From an uncultured Bacteroides sp. (GTDB taxonomy: Bacteria; Bacteroidota; Bacteroidia; Bacteroidales; Bacteroidaceae), in the NCBI RefSeq assembly GCF_963677685.1, contig NZ_OY782186.1:124001-188000 (forward strand): a DNA stretch of 64,000 bases, written 5' to 3'. Shown piece after piece: positions 53,561 to 63,518 of this stretch (its first letter is position 1; every line of letters begins with the position of its first letter). The position numbers and the translations under genes were made by a program. Below the pieces are notes generated by a model. The model was not told the origin of the DNA, did no database searches, and was given only the letters and a program-made list of their open reading frames with translations.

Positions 53561-56500
53561 ATGATCACTATCAACCGAGCTTACTCGATCGTATTTCTAT
53601 TACTCTGCACAATCGGACTCCATGCCCAGAATGAAGTGCAGCCTTCAGGATTAAACAGTAAACAGTTTGCCAAGTATTGGCGGGTAGAATCAGAATCACC
53701 AGACTATAAAATCACTTTCTTGAATGATACAGTGGAAATGTTCGCTCCTAAAGGCTTAACTCTATGGAGAAAAGAAAAGATGAGCGGTAATGTGACCATT
53801 GAATACGACGCTTGCATCATGAATGAAGGGAAACCCGGTGACCGCCTCAGCGACTTGAATTGTTTTTGGATGGCAAGCGATCCGCTATATCCTGACAATA
53901 TCTGGAAACAGGCGAAATGGAGAAATGGCGTGTTTAAGCATTGTTATTCCTTGCAGATGTATTACATGGGATACGGAGGTAATCACAACTCTACTACCCG
54001 CTTTCGACGATATGACGGAAACTATGAACGAGCAGAGAAAGAACATCAGTTACCTGCTATCCTAAAAGAATATACCGACGTTAAGCATCTTTTAAAAGCG
54101 AACCAATGGTATCACATCAAAATCACCTGCATAAACAATAGAGTTTGTTACTATATTAATGATGAGCGTCTGATTGATTATCGGGACCCAAACCCGCACC
54201 GTTCAGGTTGGTTTGGTTTCCGAACTACTCTGTCCAGAGCACGGATTACAAACTTTAGCTATAAAGCCCACCCGACAGATGATAGCACAATTTCTCTTAA
54301 GTGGATAGGCGATACACCTTCTGTAAACACAGCGGTAAGTTTCGGTGTACCTTTTGCCAAAGGAAAGGTCTCTGCCAATGAGAAATTCTCTCTTGCCACT
54401 GCCAGAGGAACAAAAATACCTATTGACAATTGGAATCTGGCTTATTGGCCGGACGGCTCTATCAAATGGGGAGGCTTCGCTGCTGTTATCCCTTCATCAA
54501 CAGAAAAACTAACACTCTATATTGGTAAAAAGGGACTTTCAACAGAGCATAAGAGAGAAGATAAATTTACATCCAAAGCAAATAAAACCTGCAAAAAAGG
54601 AAGAAAAGATGAACAAAGATTCACTAATTCACTAACTATACAAGAATCGGCTGACCATATTATCATCGACAATGGGATGCTAACCACTTTCTTATCAAAG
54701 AAAGGCAAATGTATTTTCGACAGTCTAATCTACAACAAAACCCGCATTGCTGGACCTGCCCAACTTATCTGCCAAACAGAAAGCAAAATAATTGATGGAG
54801 CCAATGAAAATTTCCTAAATGGAGCAGATTATAAAGAGCAGGTGTGTTATACCAATTATCGAAGTGAAATAAAGAAAGTAACAATTGAAAGTCAAGGCAA
54901 GATACGAGCTGTCGTAAAGATAGAAGGAGTACATAAAAATGCCGAGCGAGAATGGCTACCTTTTGTTGTACGCCTCTATTTCTATGTCGGTAACGAACAA
55001 ATAAAACTAGTACATAGCATTATTTATAACGGCGATCAGCACAAAGACTTCATCAAAGGGCTAGGGCTTACCTTTGATGTACCACTGCGTGAAGCGTTAT
55101 ACAATAGACATGTTGCCTTCGCTGGAAGCGGAAATGGTCTATGGAGCGAACCTGTTCAGCCTCTTACCGGACGGCGAACAATAAAGCTGAAAAGTGATAG
55201 AAATATCTACCGGGAACAGATGGAAGGAAAACGTATTCCTGATTACCAAGAATTCAATTCTATGAATCAAGACCTCATCGATCATTGGGCATCATGGAGC
55301 GATTATCGGCTGTCGCAATTGAGCCCTGATGCCTTTAGCATTCGCAAGCGAGCCAACAACAATAACCCATGGATAGGCACATTTTCAGGAGACCGCTCAC
55401 GTGGTTTAGCTTTTGTTGGTGATGTAAGCGGCGGATTATCCGTATGCCTGCAAAATTTCTGGCAATCGTATCCTTCATCTATTGAAATACAAAGAGCACG
55501 AACAGCTCATGCAGCACTTACCGTATGGTTATGGAGCCCCGAAGGTGAGGCAATGGATTTGCGCCATTACGACAACGTGGCTCACGGACTCAATGAAAGC
55601 TATGAGGATGTACAAAAGGGATTAAGCACTCCTTACGGTATTGCCAGAACCAGCGTATTGATGCTTTGCCCGCAAATCAATTATCCAGGCAAAACACAAT
55701 TATCGGCTTTAGCTTCCAATCTTTCTGTTAGCAAGCAACTAATTTGTAGCCCTGAATACCTTCAAAGACAGCATGCCTTCGGTATATGGAGCTTGCCGGA
55801 CAGAAGTACGCCTACACGCAATCAAGTAGAGGATCAGTTAAATGCCTACATTGATTATTATCAAAAAGCCATCGAACAACATAAATGGTACGGCTACTGG
55901 AATTATGGAGATGTGATGCACACCTACGACCCTGAACGTCACGAATGGAGATATGACATTGGCGGATTTGCATGGGACAATACCGAACTGGCATCGAACA
56001 TGTGGTTATGGTACTCTTTCCTACGCACAGGACGCGCCGATATCTGGCGAATGGCCGAAGCCATGACACGACATACCACGGAAGTAGATGTCTATCACCT
56101 AGGCCCCAATGCCGGACTAGGAAGTCGCCATAATGTTAGTCATTGGGGATGTGGCGCCAAAGAAGCCCGTATCAGCCAGGCTGCCTGGAACCGTTTTTAT
56201 TATTACCTCACTACTGATGAACGCAGCGGAGATCTGATGACAGAAGTAAAAGATGCCGACCAAAAGCTATATACTATGGATCCGATGAGACTTGCCCAAC
56301 CTCGCGAAGAATATCCTTGTACCGCTCCAGCACGATTGCGTATCGGTCCCGATTGGCTGGCCTATGCCGGAAACTGGATGACCGAATGGGAACGTACCCG
56401 AAATACAGTTTACCGTGACAAGATAATAGCCGGAATGAAAAGTATTGCCCAACTGCCCAACGGGCTCTTCACCGGACCAAAAGCTTTGGGTTTTGACCCC

Positions 56501-56938
56501 GCAACCGGCATTATCAGCTATGAAGGTAACCCGAAAATGGAAAATACCAACCACCTGATGACCATCATGGGAGGATTCGAAGTAATGAACGAGCTAATGG
56601 AGATGATCAATCTTCCCGAGTGGAAAAAGGTTTGGCTGGATCATGCCGCACACTATACTAAAAAAGCATGGGAAATCAGTCACTCTCGATTTCTTATTCC
56701 TAAGCTTGCTGCTTATGCCGCTTATCAAACTTCTGACCCTAAACTAAAGGCACAAGCATGGAACGAGTTAATGCCTAGAAACGGTAAATACCCCTGGAAG
56801 CCTCTTCAAATGAAGAAGATTCTTCCGCCAAAAGTCCTTTCTCCCATTGATGAAGACACATCCGTAAGCACCAATAGTGTTGCTACTTGGGCTATTGATG
56901 CCATTTATATGCTGGAAGTCGCTCCTCCGGATGAATAA
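53561..56938 (+). CDS. DUF6250 domain fused to PL26/YetA-like exo-rhamnogalacturonan lyase
   Basis: A 1125-residue secreted protein. Signal peptide to about residue 22 (GLHAQ). Residues about 30-235 are a concanavalin-like DUF6250 domain (ending RARITNFSYKAHPTD). From about 250 the PcRGLX/YetA family follows: the RIFT-barrel start with SFGVPFAKG and AYWPDGSIKWGGFAAVIP (about 255-310), the central domain, and an alpha-barrel C-terminal domain (WNYGDVMHTYD, GGFAWDNTELASNMWLWYSF, GSRHNVSHWGCGAKE). Characterised fungal PL26 releases unsaturated Rha-GalA units from the chain end, so this may be the exo-acting partner of the PL11. It lacks the length variation of secreted adhesins. Base composition of its C-terminal half looks more GC-rich than its neighbours. 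Confidence 0.8.
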   Translation: MITINRAYSIVFLLLCTIGLHAQNEVQPSGLNSKQFAKYWRVESESPDYKITFLNDTVEMFAPKGLTLWRKEKMSGNVTIEYDACIMNEGKPGDRLSDLNCFWMASDPLYPDNIWKQAKWRNGVFKHCYSLQMYYMGYGGNHNSTTRFRRYDGNYERAEKEHQLPAILKEYTDVKHLLKANQWYHIKITCINNRVCYYINDERLIDYRDPNPHRSGWFGFRTTLSRARITNFSYKAHPTDDSTISLKWIGDTPSVNTAVSFGVPFAKGKVSANEKFSLATARGTKIPIDNWNLAYWPDGSIKWGGFAAVIPSSTEKLTLYIGKKGLSTEHKREDKFTSKANKTCKKGRKDEQRFTNSLTIQESADHIIIDNGMLTTFLSKKGKCIFDSLIYNKTRIAGPAQLICQTESKIIDGANENFLNGADYKEQVCYTNYRSEIKKVTIESQGKIRAVVKIEGVHKNAEREWLPFVVRLYFYVGNEQIKLVHSIIYNGDQHKDFIKGLGLTFDVPLREALYNRHVAFAGSGNGLWSEPVQPLTGRRTIKLKSDRNIYREQMEGKRIPDYQEFNSMNQDLIDHWASWSDYRLSQLSPDAFSIRKRANNNNPWIGTFSGDRSRGLAFVGDVSGGLSVCLQNFWQSYPSSIEIQRARTAHAALTVWLWSPEGEAMDLRHYDNVAHGLNESYEDVQKGLSTPYGIARTSVLMLCPQINYPGKTQLSALASNLSVSKQLICSPEYLQRQHAFGIWSLPDRSTPTRNQVEDQLNAYIDYYQKAIEQHKWYGYWNYGDVMHTYDPERHEWRYDIGGFAWDNTELASNMWLWYSFLRTGRADIWRMAEAMTRHTTEVDVYHLGPNAGLGSRHNVSHWGCGAKEARISQAAWNRFYYYLTTDERSGDLMTEVKDADQKLYTMDPMRLAQPREEYPCTAPARLRIGPDWLAYAGNWMTEWERTRNTVYRDKIIAGMKSIAQLPNGLFTGPKALGFDPATGIISYEGNPKMENTNHLMTIMGGFEVMNELMEMINLPEWKKVWLDHAAHYTKKAWEISHSRFLIPKLAAYAAYQTSDPKLKAQAWNELMPRNGKYPWKPLQMKKILPPKVLSPIDEDTSVSTNSVATWAIDAIYMLEVAPPDE

Positions 56939-57037
56939 GGCTTGACCTCCAAGATATATATAAAAATAGAAGATTCAATTTTTCATCGAATCTAACCTTG
57001 AAAATATTATTCATTACACTAAATCATTATTAAGCTC

Positions 57038-58336
57038 ATGAAAATCACGACTTTATTAATCGCAGCATTTATTAGCATACAGCTCTTCGGTCAAGAAAAA
57101 TTTCCTGATGGAACGCCTATTCCCGATTGGTTCAAAAAGAATGATATAATAAACATCAAGAATATTGAGCATAAGTATAACATCACAGATTACGGTGTAA
57201 CCGATGACAGTACACTTTTACAGACTGATAAGATTCAGGCAACAATTGATTTGGCCGCAAAGAATGGCGGAGGTCTTGTTATTATCCCTAAAGGAACATA
57301 CTTAAGCGGCGCTCTTTTCTTCAAGCCTGAAACTCATTTGTATCTAGAAGAGGGAGCTGTTTTAAAAGGTAGCGATGATATCAGTAATTTTCCCATTAAA
57401 CTCACGCGCATAGAAGGGCAAACCCTTAAATATTTCTCGGCCCTGATAAATGCCGACGGCTTACATGGCTTCACCATCTCTGGCAAGGGTACTATCAACG
57501 GCAATGGTTTACGCTATTGGAAATCTTTCTGGCTACGCAGAACAGTCAACCCCAAATGCACCAATATGGACGAACTTCGCCCCCGTTTACTTTATATTTC
57601 AAACTGTAACGATGTACAAATATCTGGTGTGCATCTAAAAAACTCTCCATTCTGGACTACACATCTATACAAATGCAATAGGGTAAAATTACTCAATCTC
57701 CATATTACTTCCCCGGCAAAACCAGTAAAAGCACCCAGTACGGACGGAGTAGACATTGACGCATGCAGCAACGTGTTGATTAAGAACTGCTACATTTCTG
57801 TCAACGATGACGCCGTGGCATTAAAAGGAGGTAAAGGACCGTGGGCAGATAAAGACAACACCAACGGTAGCAACCAAAATATTATTATAGAAGACTGTAC
57901 TTACGGATTTTGCCACAGTGCTCTGACCTTCGGCAGTGAGTCTATACACGACCGCAACATCATTCTTCGTCGATGTACAGTGAAAGATGCCAACCGCCTT
58001 CTTTGGCTAAAGATGCGTCCGGATACACCACAAAGATATGAATATATACTAGTAGAAGATATTACCGGAAACGCTCAAAGCTTTTTATATATAAAACCTT
58101 GGAAACAATTCTTTGATTTACAAGGAAGAAAAGATACGCCAATATCTTACTTAGATAATCTGACAATGCGTAACATCAACTTTGAATGCAATGTATTTTT
58201 CAATGTGAACAAGTCAGAGCAATATGTACTCACCCACTTCAACTTTGAAAACCTAACAATCAAAGCTGAAAAAGGTGAGTACGATAAAAATTTGGTCCAT
58301 CCCTTTATTCTAAAAAACGTAAAAGTGACTCAATAA
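57038..58336 (+). CDS. GH28 family rhamnogalacturonan/polygalacturonan hydrolase
   Basis: A right-handed parallel beta-helix glycoside hydrolase of 432 residues with a signal peptide (to about 18, QLFGQ). It starts with YNITDYGVTDDSTLLQTDKI and shows the catalytic aspartates in APSTDGVDIDAC (about 236-247) and VNDDAVALKGG (about 260-270). The usual GHG is CHS here, keeping the His (FCHSALTFGSES, about 297-308), and the RIK motif region reads WLKMRP. These fit RG-specific or unsaturated-GalA-acting GH28 members better than plain polygalacturonases. It lies 99 bases after the PL26-like gene on the same strand, likely co-transcribed. Confidence 0.88.
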   Translation: MKITTLLIAAFISIQLFGQEKFPDGTPIPDWFKKNDIINIKNIEHKYNITDYGVTDDSTLLQTDKIQATIDLAAKNGGGLVIIPKGTYLSGALFFKPETHLYLEEGAVLKGSDDISNFPIKLTRIEGQTLKYFSALINADGLHGFTISGKGTINGNGLRYWKSFWLRRTVNPKCTNMDELRPRLLYISNCNDVQISGVHLKNSPFWTTHLYKCNRVKLLNLHITSPAKPVKAPSTDGVDIDACSNVLIKNCYISVNDDAVALKGGKGPWADKDNTNGSNQNIIIEDCTYGFCHSALTFGSESIHDRNIILRRCTVKDANRLLWLKMRPDTPQRYEYILVEDITGNAQSFLYIKPWKQFFDLQGRKDTPISYLDNLTMRNINFECNVFFNVNKSEQYVLTHFNFENLTIKAEKGEYDKNLVHPFILKNVKVTQ

Positions 58337-58376
58337 TCAAGCATTATTATGCTAAATTTACCCCATAAGAAGATAC

Positions 58377-59420
58377 TTATAAGTCATCCTCAATAGAAGT
58401 AGATTTAGCATAAGCACTTGGTTTGGCTTCAAAGAAATCCGTTTTTATCAAATTAGCATTACTATATTGAGAAACCCAAGACATGCTTTGTGGCTCTTCT
58501 TCATAACCTTCAAAAAGAAACCCAAAGCCCAGATTATCAGAACGAAGATTAGCCAAATATTTAATATAATCAGAGACCATCTCTTTGGTCAATCCTTCAA
58601 TTTCATCACCAATCACATGGTCGCCCCAAGCTATCTCTTGCAAAGCACCCTCTTTTATCATTTCCCGAAAGCCTTCTACCGCCTGAGTAGTGAAGAGTTG
58701 AGGCTCCTCTTTCTTTAGTTCCAGAATAACAGAACGGAAAAGCCATAAATGAGTGTTTTCGTCACGATTGATATAACGAATCTCCTGCACTGAACCCGGC
58801 ATTTTACCATTCCTTCCCAAATTATAGAAGAACATAAATCCAGCATAAAAGTAGATACCTTCAAGGATATAGTTGGCTACCAGCGTTTTCAATAGCTGTT
58901 CAGGCTCTTTATTAAGTTGAAACTCATTATAAATATCGCCAATGAATTTATTTCGTTTCAACAAAAACGAATCATCTTTCCATTGATAAAGAATAGAAGA
59001 ACGTTCTTCGGGGGAGCAAATGGTATCCAGCATATAGCTATAAGACTGTGAGTGAACCGCTTCCTGAAAAGCTTGAATGGTAAGGCAGAGGTTGACTTCA
59101 TTAGCTGTAATATATTCGCCTACATTGGGCAAATTAGCCGTTTGTATGCTATCCAGAAAAATCAAGAAAGAAAGAATCTTATCATAAGCCACCTTCTCGG
59201 CACGACTCAAATTGCGGTAATCTTTCACATCCTGACTCATATTTATTTCTTCAGGAATCCAGAAGTTATTCATTGCCTGCCGATACCAATTAGATACCCA
59301 AGCATATTTCATATTATTAAAATCGTTCAGATTTGTTGTATTTCCGTTTATTAAGCGACGGAACATTACATCCGTGTCTCCATGCTCATTAAAGAGCGCT
59401 TTCTTATTTAAAGTTGCCAT
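58377..59420 (-). CDS. nrdB: Class I ribonucleotide reductase, small (beta) subunit
   Basis: It carries the di-metal centre that makes the radical used to reduce ribonucleotides. It has 347 residues, with helices holding the metal ligands around LTIQAFQEAVHSQSYSYMLD (about 110-129) and RDENTHLWLFRSVILELKKE (about 224-243). Together with nrdA it lies 33 bases downstream in one operon. Class I enzymes need oxygen for radical formation, so in an anaerobe this pair likely serves under nanaerobic or microaerobic conditions. Confidence 0.95.
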   Translation of the reverse strand: MATLNKKALFNEHGDTDVMFRRLINGNTTNLNDFNNMKYAWVSNWYRQAMNNFWIPEEINMSQDVKDYRNLSRAEKVAYDKILSFLIFLDSIQTANLPNVGEYITANEVNLCLTIQAFQEAVHSQSYSYMLDTICSPEERSSILYQWKDDSFLLKRNKFIGDIYNEFQLNKEPEQLLKTLVANYILEGIYFYAGFMFFYNLGRNGKMPGSVQEIRYINRDENTHLWLFRSVILELKKEEPQLFTTQAVEGFREMIKEGALQEIAWGDHVIGDEIEGLTKEMVSDYIKYLANLRSDNLGFGFLFEGYEEEPQSMSWVSQYSNANLIKTDFFEAKPSAYAKSTSIEDDL

Positions 59421-59453
59421 TGTTATAATCGTGAGTTAAATTAATAAATGATA

Positions 59454-61961
59454 CTATGCCGAACAGGTTTCACATTCTTCTACTTCCAGAGACTTACTAC
59501 GTACGTAATACAATGTTTTTACACCCCGTTCCCATGCATGTAGATATAAATCAAGTAACTTCCTGAACGTAAACTCTTGTGTGATATAAAGATTTACCGA
59601 TTGAGCCTGATCCAGATGCCTCTGGCGAATACCTGCAGCATCAATCACCCAACGCTGATCAATTTGATGTGCCGTCTTATAAAGCCAGAACGTTTTATCA
59701 TCGAGCTGCGGAGCTACCCGCGGTACGATGCTTCCCTTCTTCTCTTCAAGAAAATATCTATTCATCACCGGATCAGTACCAGCCGTAGTACCAGCAATAA
59801 TGGAAGTAGAACTGGTTGGAGCAATAGCCATGAGATATCCGTTACGCATACCTTGCGCATGAACTCTACCGGCAAGCTCTTTCCATTCCTCAGAAACATA
59901 CTGGCGTAAGCTAAAATACTCCCCATTGTGCCAGTCGCTACCTTCAAAAAAGCCATAAGATCCTTTCTCTACTGCTAATGCAGAAGAAGCCTCTATTGCA
60001 TAATAATTAATCCGTTCATACAAACTATCCATAAAAGCTAAATGCTCATCACTCTCCCAACGAATTCCTTTTTGTGCCAAGAGGTGATGATAACCACTGG
60101 TTCCCAAACCAATAGGACGCATCTTCTTATTCGTAATTTCAGCATAAGGAATGGGATAGTAGTTCAAGTCAATCACATTATCAAGAGCACGAATAGCCGT
60201 ATGGATGGTATCATGCAAATCGGTTTCACTTTCGGTATCAATATTACCCAAGACAAGTGATCCAAGATTGCAAACCACAAAATCTCCTGCTTTTGTTTCT
60301 TCCACCACAATTTCATTGCCATCTTCTAAGCGCACAGAAGTCTGTACCTGCTCAATACCGCGTTGATTTTGGGCAATCTCTGTGCAGAGATTTGAACAAT
60401 AGATCATTCCTTTATGCTTATTAGGATTTAAGCGGTTGACCGTATCTCTATTGAAAAGAAAAGGAGTACCTGTTTCGACTGCCGATTTAATAATCAGCCT
60501 CAACATATCTTTAATCTTGATTGTACGTTTAGCTATCCGATGCTCAGCTACACATTCATTGTATCGTCTTGCCCACTCGTCTCCATAAAAATCTTCAAGA
60601 GAATATCCTTTTATAGTAAGTATTTCATGAGGACACATCATGTGCCATTCACCATCGATATTATCACGCACCATCTGCCAAAATAAATCGGGTACACAAA
60701 CTCCGGGGAATATATCGTGAGCCTTCATGCGATCATCTCCATTATTAGTTCTTAATTGCAAGAACTCAGGCATGTCTCTGTGCCAAATATCCAGATAAAT
60801 AGCTACCGAACCCTGACGAACACCTAATTGATCTACTGCTATAGCCGTATCATTACAAAGTTTGATCCACTTAATAATACCTCCAGCAACTCCTTTAAAT
60901 CCTCGAATATCTGAACCTACGGCACGAACTTTACCAATATAGATGCCCATACCTCCACCATATTTCGATATCTGAGCAAAATTATTGATCGTACGATAGA
61001 TACCCACTAGGCTGTCTGGCATAACATCTTCAAAGCAACTAGATAGCTGACTCAGAGGTTTACGAGCATTGCTCATAACAGGAGTTGCCACTGTTACTTT
61101 CAAAAGGCTTAAAATATCATAGATTCTTTTTGCCCAATAAACCTTTTTATCACCTTCAGGCATAGCCAAATGCATGGCGATTCCCATAAACATTTCTTGA
61201 GGTCTTTCTAAAGGATTATGAAAATGGTCACCGATAAGATAGCGTTTACTTAATAAATGAAGGCTACTATATGTCAGCAAAGAATCGCGACCGGATTCAA
61301 GAAAAGTCTCTAACTCTGCAATCTCTTTTTTTGAATAATTCTCCAATATATAACTCCCATAAAGCCCTTCCTCCGTCAAATATTTCAATTTACTATAAAA
61401 AGAACTCAGTTTAAGTCGAGCTTCCTCCAAGGTTATCTTTCTTTCAAGTTGAACACTCAACAAACGAGAAGCTACAAACTCCCAATTTGGAGCTTCAGGA
61501 GTAATTAGTTCAACTGTTGCTTTAATTAAAATCTCAAGCGCATCGACATTCTCTTTATAGAAAGACCGATATTTAGTATAAAGTAGCGTAAGTTCATAAG
61601 GTTTCGTTGAATATACAACCTGAATTTCCTTTAACAAAGCAATCAATTCATCATCCTGAATTGTAATTTTAAACTTATTAATAATTTCTCGATACTCCGA
61701 TCTTTTTTCCCGATAAAGGATGTATGCTTTTGCCACTTGGTAGTGTCCACGTTGCATTAAAGTCATTTCTACCAGATCTTGTATTGTTTCAACATCAACG
61801 CTTTCTCCAAACTCGATTTTTGATTCAATATCCATACAAATTGTATGAAGTTCTTCTTCTGTCACATTTAAATTTAAGCCCATAAAAGCTCTCTTTATGG
61901 CTAATTTAACCTTATCAAATGTAAAATCTTCCATCTGACGATTACGCTTTATTATTTTCAT
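59454..61961 (-). CDS. nrdA: Class I ribonucleotide reductase, large (alpha) subunit
   Basis: The catalytic subunit that reduces ribonucleoside diphosphates. From ATG 61961 (MKIIKRNRQMEDF) it has 835 residues; an earlier in-frame start at 62081 adds a hydrophobic, low-complexity stretch and is not supported. The N-terminal ATP-cone (about 1-90) gives allosteric control. Catalytic features include the Cys in LSSCFEDVMPDSL, the NLCTEI segment and GTDPVMNRYF. The C-terminal CETCSA is the redox pair reloaded by thioredoxin. First gene of the nrdAB operon. Confidence 0.95.
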   Translation of the reverse strand: MKIIKRNRQMEDFTFDKVKLAIKRAFMGLNLNVTEEELHTICMDIESKIEFGESVDVETIQDLVEMTLMQRGHYQVAKAYILYREKRSEYREIINKFKITIQDDELIALLKEIQVVYSTKPYELTLLYTKYRSFYKENVDALEILIKATVELITPEAPNWEFVASRLLSVQLERKITLEEARLKLSSFYSKLKYLTEEGLYGSYILENYSKKEIAELETFLESGRDSLLTYSSLHLLSKRYLIGDHFHNPLERPQEMFMGIAMHLAMPEGDKKVYWAKRIYDILSLLKVTVATPVMSNARKPLSQLSSCFEDVMPDSLVGIYRTINNFAQISKYGGGMGIYIGKVRAVGSDIRGFKGVAGGIIKWIKLCNDTAIAVDQLGVRQGSVAIYLDIWHRDMPEFLQLRTNNGDDRMKAHDIFPGVCVPDLFWQMVRDNIDGEWHMMCPHEILTIKGYSLEDFYGDEWARRYNECVAEHRIAKRTIKIKDMLRLIIKSAVETGTPFLFNRDTVNRLNPNKHKGMIYCSNLCTEIAQNQRGIEQVQTSVRLEDGNEIVVEETKAGDFVVCNLGSLVLGNIDTESETDLHDTIHTAIRALDNVIDLNYYPIPYAEITNKKMRPIGLGTSGYHHLLAQKGIRWESDEHLAFMDSLYERINYYAIEASSALAVEKGSYGFFEGSDWHNGEYFSLRQYVSEEWKELAGRVHAQGMRNGYLMAIAPTSSTSIIAGTTAGTDPVMNRYFLEEKKGSIVPRVAPQLDDKTFWLYKTAHQIDQRWVIDAAGIRQRHLDQAQSVNLYITQEFTFRKLLDLYLHAWERGVKTLYYVRSKSLEVEECETCSA

Positions 61962-62052
61962 TTTAACAGTGTTATTAGTGTTATTGTAAGCAACTGCATG
62001 TAGAATGAAGAACAACGAAACTATATAATATTGTTTAGAACGAATCAAAATA

Positions 62053-62090
62053 AAAATCCTATTGTTTGTTAATACGAACAATAGGATTTT
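62053..62090 (-). terminator. Terminator after the tandem SGNH gene
   Basis: AAAATCCTATTGTT (62053-62066) pairs with AACAATAGGATTTT (62077-62090), 14 bp perfect. The minus strand has T residues after the stem. It separates the upstream SGNH gene from nrdA. Confidence 0.75.
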
Positions 62091-62189
62091 CTAAACTTGA
62101 ACCTACTAGAAAGCAAAACAGTCAAATAAAATAAATGAATAAATTTAGAGTTTAAGCGGATAATAAGGCTTTCAAAAAAAGCATCTTAA

Positions 62190-63518
62190 CTAAAAATCAC
62201 CAACCGATTGTATCCAGGTTTCCGACATCTTCTCGTGCCCCGCCGGCGTTGGATGAATTCCATCCCAAATCCAATAAGAGTCAGAAATTGCAGGATACTT
62301 GTAATATAACTCATCAAAAAGTTGCTGGTAGTTCAGAAAGGTAGCATGATAGTCTGATGCTATTTTCTTCACAACTCTAACAGCCTGTCGTACTAAGCTA
62401 TCCCGCAATGCAAAATTTGGCTTTTGAAACATACTACCTGACTTAAAAACAAAAGGAGAGCATAACACTAATTTCAATTGAGGATTTTCTTTTAGAGAAG
62501 ATTCTATTAACGAACGATAACGATGTTCCCAATTGGCAAAATCAAAGCTTTTCTGATTACTACTCAAAACCTGATCAATATCATTCGTGCCAATTAGTAT
62601 AGACAGAACATTCGGTTTTTCATCTATCACATCTCTTTTCCAGCGTTTGTTCAAATCCCTTAATGTGTTCCCACTTATCCCACGATTAATAAAATGATAA
62701 TCTCGCTCTGGATACATGCCCATATAATGAGCAGCACACAGATACATATACCCACTTCCAAAGATATGGTTCTGATCCCAATGATTGCGCTCAGCAGAAC
62801 TTTTACTTCCGCCGCCGCCCCAATTGCCATCGGTTATAGAATCTCCAATAAACAAAACTTTAGTCCCAACACTTCGATTGGTAATCGCTTTATACACCTC
62901 TCTAGCCAACACAGCAGCCCCTTTAGGATTTGGATGAATATTATCAGGGAAAAGCTCTTTCATTCCTTCAGTAGGAGTATGCAAATCAATAACAGTAAGC
63001 CCCATTTTTTTCGCAATCTGATCTATCATAGGAATAACTTCATTCACAATAATGCTGTCATTTATTCCCCATTGCACTGCATAAGCTTTTGCCGGATAGC
63101 ATAAATAAACCTTAGGATGAGAAGAAAGAGAACGAAAAGCGTTCACCATCGTTTCCATATCAATAGGATAATCTTTTTTAAACCGCCAGTTCTTTGGTTT
63201 TGTATCGTTAGTACCTAACTTTATCACTACAACATCAGGCAGATAATTCAAAGCATCCTGAAACATAGTTTCTTTCATATAAGGACGATCACCCTTATTC
63301 AAGAGAGTACGCGCACTAAAACCGAAATTTTTCACTTCATATTCAGTACCTAACATACGCCCAAGCATTACCGGGTAAGTATGGTTTTCACGATCTTTAA
63401 TGCCTGCGCCAAAAGTAATGCTATTGCCCACACAAGCAACTTTTATTCTAGCTTCTTGCGCTGATGAATGCAACAGAAAAAAAGACATAAGAAATAGCAA
63501 GACAAATAATTTTCTCAT
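62190..63518 (-). CDS. Tandem SGNH/GDSL hydrolase (two esterase domains)
   Basis: A 442-residue secreted protein (signal peptide ending HSSAQ, about residue 20) with two SGNH hydrolase domains in a row. Domain one (about 25-215) has VACVGNSITFGAG, GTNDTKPKN and FPDNIHPNPKG. Domain two (about 222-440) has VLFIGDSITDGNW, NRGISGNTLRDL, GTNDIDQ and IWDGIHPTPAG. Both keep the Ser, Gly, Asn and Asp/His blocks, although the first Ser lies in GNS instead of GDS. They are diverged from each other. Likely carbohydrate esterases removing acetyl groups, perhaps from pectin, since the gene is close to the pectin locus. I start at ATG 63518; a TTG nine bases upstream is less likely. Confidence 0.85.
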   Translation of the reverse strand: MRKLFVLLFLMSFFLLHSSAQEARIKVACVGNSITFGAGIKDRENHTYPVMLGRMLGTEYEVKNFGFSARTLLNKGDRPYMKETMFQDALNYLPDVVVIKLGTNDTKPKNWRFKKDYPIDMETMVNAFRSLSSHPKVYLCYPAKAYAVQWGINDSIIVNEVIPMIDQIAKKMGLTVIDLHTPTEGMKELFPDNIHPNPKGAAVLAREVYKAITNRSVGTKVLFIGDSITDGNWGGGGSKSSAERNHWDQNHIFGSGYMYLCAAHYMGMYPERDYHFINRGISGNTLRDLNKRWKRDVIDEKPNVLSILIGTNDIDQVLSSNQKSFDFANWEHRYRSLIESSLKENPQLKLVLCSPFVFKSGSMFQKPNFALRDSLVRQAVRVVKKIASDYHATFLNYQQLFDELYYKYPAISDSYWIWDGIHPTPAGHEKMSETWIQSVGDF

